From positions 8,172 to 15,588 of the forward strand of contig JAHDEQ010000064.1 in NCBI GenBank assembly GCA_020628755.1: 7,417 bases of DNA, given 5' to 3'. The stretch is from Saprospiraceae bacterium (GTDB lineage Bacteria; Bacteroidota; Bacteroidia; Chitinophagales; Saprospiraceae). The translations under genes were made by a program, and so were the position numbers. Shown one piece after another: positions 5,730 through 7,417 of this stretch (positions within the stretch are counted from its first letter, which is position 1; each line of letters opens with the position of its first letter). The notes under the pieces were generated by a model. That model saw nothing but the letters and a program-made list of their open reading frames with translations, ran no database searches and was not told the DNA's origin.

Positions 5730-6656
5730 TTATTCTTGGTCGAAGCGATAAGCTACATAAAATTCATAGCCAAGGCCTTGATAAGCACCCAATGTGCCCA
5801 TATTATAGGAAGCCATCATGCCTATACGCATGAGGCCGTCTTTGAGTAAACCTCCTTTTAAAATCACACCTGCTTGAAAAGCAGCAATACCACTTGAGGC
5901 AAAACTAAGCCCTGCCCAGCCACCTTCGTAGTACTCTGCTTGTAATTTAAAGTTAGAAGTGAGTACGCCTGTGTGCGCATAGTTTAGCCAAACCGAAGGT
6001 TCAATGGCTAATTTGTCTTTGATAAAGCGTGCTCCAAAATGAGCATTACCGTGCAATGCTCGTTTAAAATTGGCAGGTATTTCGCTATTTTGGAAAAGCA
6101 AATTGCTTCCAAAAAGTTGATTGCTTCCTATACCTGCATAATAATAAGTTTTCTCAAAATCGCTACCTGCATACGATTGGTAATACAATCCAAAACCTGC
6201 ATTGGGAATCATTTTGGTGGTTTCGTCGCCTAATAGCAAAAGGTCGTTATCGTCAAACGTTACAATATCATCTACATTGATATGGTACTCCGAAATTGAA
6301 CCTAAAGCTCCTATGGACAATTGATGTTCCCGTGCAAAACGCAATTTGTAGGCATAAGTAAACGAGATGGCATTGGAGTGTAGCGGATGTACTTGGTCGT
6401 GTTGTATAAATACGCCCAAACTCATATTTTTGTCAAGTAGCGGATGCTGATAACTCACACCTGTTGTGCGAGGTGCATCTTCAAAACCCGACCATTGTTG
6501 GCGATGAAAAGCGGCCGCTTCCCAATATTCCATTGGTGCTGTCATGGCTGGATTCCACATAAAATTGGTCGCACTCATTTGTGCTACATCGGGCAATTGT
6601 TGTGCAAAAGCACAAAAAGGAAGAATGGCTAAAAATAGAAGTATTATTTTTTTCAT
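5730..6656 (-). CDS. PorP/SprF-family type IX secretion membrane protein
   Basis: The protein has 308 residues. Residues 1-18 are a signal peptide (MKKIILLFLAILPFCAFA, cleaved before QQLPDV). The mature start, SATNFMWNPAMTA (about 28-40), then HRQQWSGFEDAPRTTGVSYQHPL (51-73) and MSLGVFIQHDQVHPLHSNAISFTYAY, follows the PorP/SprF layout: an N-P-A motif, an R-x-Q-W motif, then alternating beta strands of an outer membrane barrel. The chain ends in an amphipathic strand (YEFYVAYRF) typical of barrel proteins. In T9SS, PorP is part of the PorK-PorL-PorM-PorN-PorP machinery, whereas SprF-type paralogues serve individual type B cargo proteins. The gene lies immediately downstream of a type B cargo gene and away from other machinery genes, so an SprF-like accessory role is the better inference. 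It has its own intrinsic terminator at 5623-5659. No Shine-Dalgarno precedes the ATG (CATCAACAAC). Confidence 0.85.
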   Translation of the reverse strand: MKKIILLFLAILPFCAFAQQLPDVAQMSATNFMWNPAMTAPMEYWEAAAFHRQQWSGFEDAPRTTGVSYQHPLLDKNMSLGVFIQHDQVHPLHSNAISFTYAYKLRFAREHQLSIGALGSISEYHINVDDIVTFDDNDLLLLGDETTKMIPNAGFGLYYQSYAGSDFEKTYYYAGIGSNQLFGSNLLFQNSEIPANFKRALHGNAHFGARFIKDKLAIEPSVWLNYAHTGVLTSNFKLQAEYYEGGWAGLSFASSGIAAFQAGVILKGGLLKDGLMRIGMMASYNMGTLGAYQGLGYEFYVAYRFDQE

Positions 6657-6673
6657 GTTGTTGATGTCTTAGG

Positions 6674-6713
6674 ACGTGCTCACGTATCAACGTGTTCACG
6701 TGTTCATGTTTTG
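6674..6713. repeat. Five tandem degenerate octamers directly upstream of the porP/sprF-like gene
   Basis: On the plus strand the units are ACGTGCTC (6674-6681), ACGTATCA (6682-6689), ACGTGTTC (6690-6697), ACGTGTTC (6698-6705) and ATGTTTTG (6706-6713), in exact 8-bp register. Units 3 and 4 are identical. Seen from the gene, which is on the minus strand, the consensus is GAACACGT and the tract begins 18 bases upstream of the start codon, probably within the leader. Confidence 0.8.
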
Positions 6714-6743
6714 AAAATACGGCTTTGGAGCTTACTAAAACCA

Positions 6744-6761
6744 GTTCGCCCTAAGGCGAAC
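6744..6761 (-). terminator. Compact GC-rich hairpin, possible weak terminator
   Basis: GTTCGCC (6744-6750) pairs perfectly with GGCGAAC (6755-6761) around a CTAA loop. On the minus strand the stem is followed by TGGTTTTAG, a short T tract offset by three bases, so it could terminate transcripts arriving from the cargo gene at 7006. It could equally be a leader structure or a repeat. The hairpin itself is plain in the sequence; its role is inferred. Confidence 0.4.
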
Positions 6762-6852
6762 CAGTGTTCATATAGTAAACATCAACATAATAGTCGTATT
6801 AAAAATTAGTTTTCAATAGAGATCAACTTTACTAAACTAAGTAATTGGGTCG

Positions 6853-6951
6853 AAATAAATTTACACTCTTGTTTCCTTGCAATTAGCTTTATTAACGTCA
6901 TTTATCAATGACTTATAATATGCACTAATTGCAAGGAATGTAAATTTATTT
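6853..6951. repeat. 99-bp inverted repeat with central hairpin
   Basis: The outer arms AAATAAATTTACA (6853-6865) and TGTAAATTTATTT (6939-6951) are perfect complements over 13 bases. The inner arms TTCCTTGCAATTAG (6873-6886) and CTAATTGCAAGGAA (6925-6938) are perfect over 14. The only asymmetry is seven extra bases (6866-6872) on the left. The 38-base centre holds a further hairpin, GTCATT (6897-6902) with AATGAC (6907-6912). So 27 pairs flank a small stem. It contains no reading frame of note. MITE-like element, cruciform-forming site or processing signal between the cargo gene and its partner are all possible; no T run follows on either strand as in an intrinsic terminator. Confidence 0.8.
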
Positions 6952-6961
6952 TCTCCCCGTA

Positions 6962-7000
6962 CCTAAACCTAACTTTGAAAAGCTAGGCCGCAAGTTTAGG
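6962..7000 (-). terminator. Hairpin just after the type B cargo gene, possible transcript end
   Basis: In the minus-strand RNA, CCUAGCUU (6987-6980) pairs with AAGUUAGG (6975-6968) through eight pairs including one G-U, with a four-base loop. Outside it, CCTAAA (7000-6995) pairs with TTTAGG (6967-6962), leaving seven unpaired bases on one side. It begins 6 bases after the TAG stop at 7006-7008. No U run follows (the next bases are TACGGGGAG), so it is not a standard intrinsic terminator; it may stabilise the mRNA end or separate expression of the two genes. Confidence 0.45.
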
Positions 7001-7005
7001 AAAGT

Positions 7006-7417
7006 CTATTCTCGGACAATAGCTAATGTCTGTTTGATTTCTTCTCCGTTTCGGAAGGCCAATACATAGTAATAAGTGCCTGCTGGCAATTCTTTTCCTT
7101 TGTAAGTTCCATCAAAACGATTGTTGTCTTTTTGATAATTGACTCGCTCGTAAACAATACTTCCCCAACGGTTGAATACTCGCAATGTATTAGGTCCAAA
7201 TTTTCCAATATCTCCAAAGTAAAGTTGGTCGTTTTGACCATCGCCATTGGGTGTGATTAGATTGACTCGTTTGACAAATTGGGTTGGATTAGCCCCAACT
7301 TGTACCACCACATCATCAAAGGTGGTACAGCCATTCGCATCAATAATCATAATGGAATAGGTCGTACTATCTTCGGGAGTGGTTGTGGGGTTGGGAATAT
7401 TATAGTCATTTAAAGGA
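7006..7417 (-). CDS. T9SS cargo protein, C-terminal end with type B (CHU_C) sorting domain; N-terminus outside window
   Basis: The frame is open from the right edge (base 7416) to the TAG at 7008-7006, giving the last 136 residues of what is likely a much larger protein; the internal ATG at 7350 is not the start. The first part (STTYSIMIIDANGCTTFDDVVVQV) is the end of a PKD/Ig-like repeat as found in large surface adhesins. The last 85 or so residues match the gliding-motility-associated C-terminal domain (CHU_C, type B T9SS signal): NLITPNGDGQND, then LRVFNRWGSIVYE, RFDGTYKGKELPAGTYYYVL and a final strand IKQTLAIVRE. In Bacteroidota such domains direct proteins through T9SS to the cell surface or medium. 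The downstream PorP/SprF-family gene is its probable dedicated partner. What the exported part does cannot be told from this fragment. Confidence 0.88.
   Translation of the reverse strand, partial: PLNDYNIPNPTTTPEDSTTYSIMIIDANGCTTFDDVVVQVGANPTQFVKRVNLITPNGDGQNDQLYFGDIGKFGPNTLRVFNRWGSIVYERVNYQKDNNRFDGTYKGKELPAGTYYYVLAFRNGEEIKQTLAIVRE

Larger units (their letters stand above)
6657..7005. other. Gene-free interval between the type B cargo gene and porP/sprF-like gene
   Basis: These 349 bases contain no supported gene. Four structures fill much of them: an octamer tract next to the start codon (6674-6713), a compact hairpin (6744-6761), a long inverted repeat (6853-6951) and a hairpin beside the cargo gene stop codon (6962-7000). 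I found no exact TAnnTTTG element on the minus strand, only one-mismatch versions (for example TAATTTTT at 6801-6808), so the promoter of the gene at 5730-6656 is not located. Confidence 0.55.

Noticed and set aside
6970..6977. TAACTTTG on the plus strand as a promoter
   Set aside because: It would drive transcription antisense to the cargo gene, has no -33 element, and is part of the hairpin arm next to the stop codon.
7348..7350. ATG as the start of a 114-residue protein
   Set aside because: The frame continues open to the window edge and the upstream residues complete a PKD/Ig-like repeat, so this is an internal methionine of a truncated larger gene.

Overview
The window looks like chromosomal DNA of an AT-rich member of the Bacteroidota. 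Four things support this. There is an outer membrane protein of the PorP/SprF type beside a secreted protein ending in a type B type IX secretion (T9SS) sorting domain. There is a Skp/OmpH-family periplasmic chaperone of the form common in that phylum. No start codon has a recognisable Shine-Dalgarno sequence. Candidate promoters match the Bacteroidota -7 element TAnnTTTG. I cannot place it below phylum. I see no tRNA, rRNA, CRISPR array or intact insertion sequence.

Layout. 1-269 (minus): start of an OmpH/Skp gene, cut by the window edge. 270-543: divergent promoter region. 544-1443 (plus): NDP-sugar pyrophosphorylase-like nucleotidyltransferase. 1444-1669: gene-free, filled by two long inverted repeats. 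1670-2974 (plus): exported family S37 (PS-10) serine aminopeptidase, convergent with the next unit and only 15 bp from it. 2990-4864 and 4896-5366 (both minus): a likely two-gene operon, in transcription order a small lipoprotein then a subtilisin-family (S8) protease with a C-terminal SPOR domain. 5367-5729: gene-free, with a REP-like double hairpin and an intrinsic terminator for the gene to its right. 5730-6656 (minus): PorP/SprF-family protein. 6657-7005: gene-free, with an octamer repeat tract, a compact hairpin, a roughly 100-bp inverted repeat and a hairpin next to a stop codon. 7006-7417 (minus): C-terminal end of a large T9SS cargo protein with a type B (CHU_C) sorting domain.

How the genes work together. 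The clearest link is at the right end. Type B T9SS cargo is commonly encoded next to a PorP/SprF-like partner needed for its secretion or surface attachment, as with SprB and SprF in Flavobacterium johnsoniae. The pair at 5730-7417 fits that arrangement. Most other products are envelope proteins (chaperone, exported peptidase, lipoprotein), but I see no single pathway joining them.

The most unusual material is non-coding. Intergenic segments carry degenerate repeats with an 8-bp period and a core like ACGTGTTC, in two cases directly in front of a start codon, plus several long palindromes. They look like a genome-specific repeat system or leader structures. A genome-wide count would decide between these. 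I found no convincing new multi-gene system.
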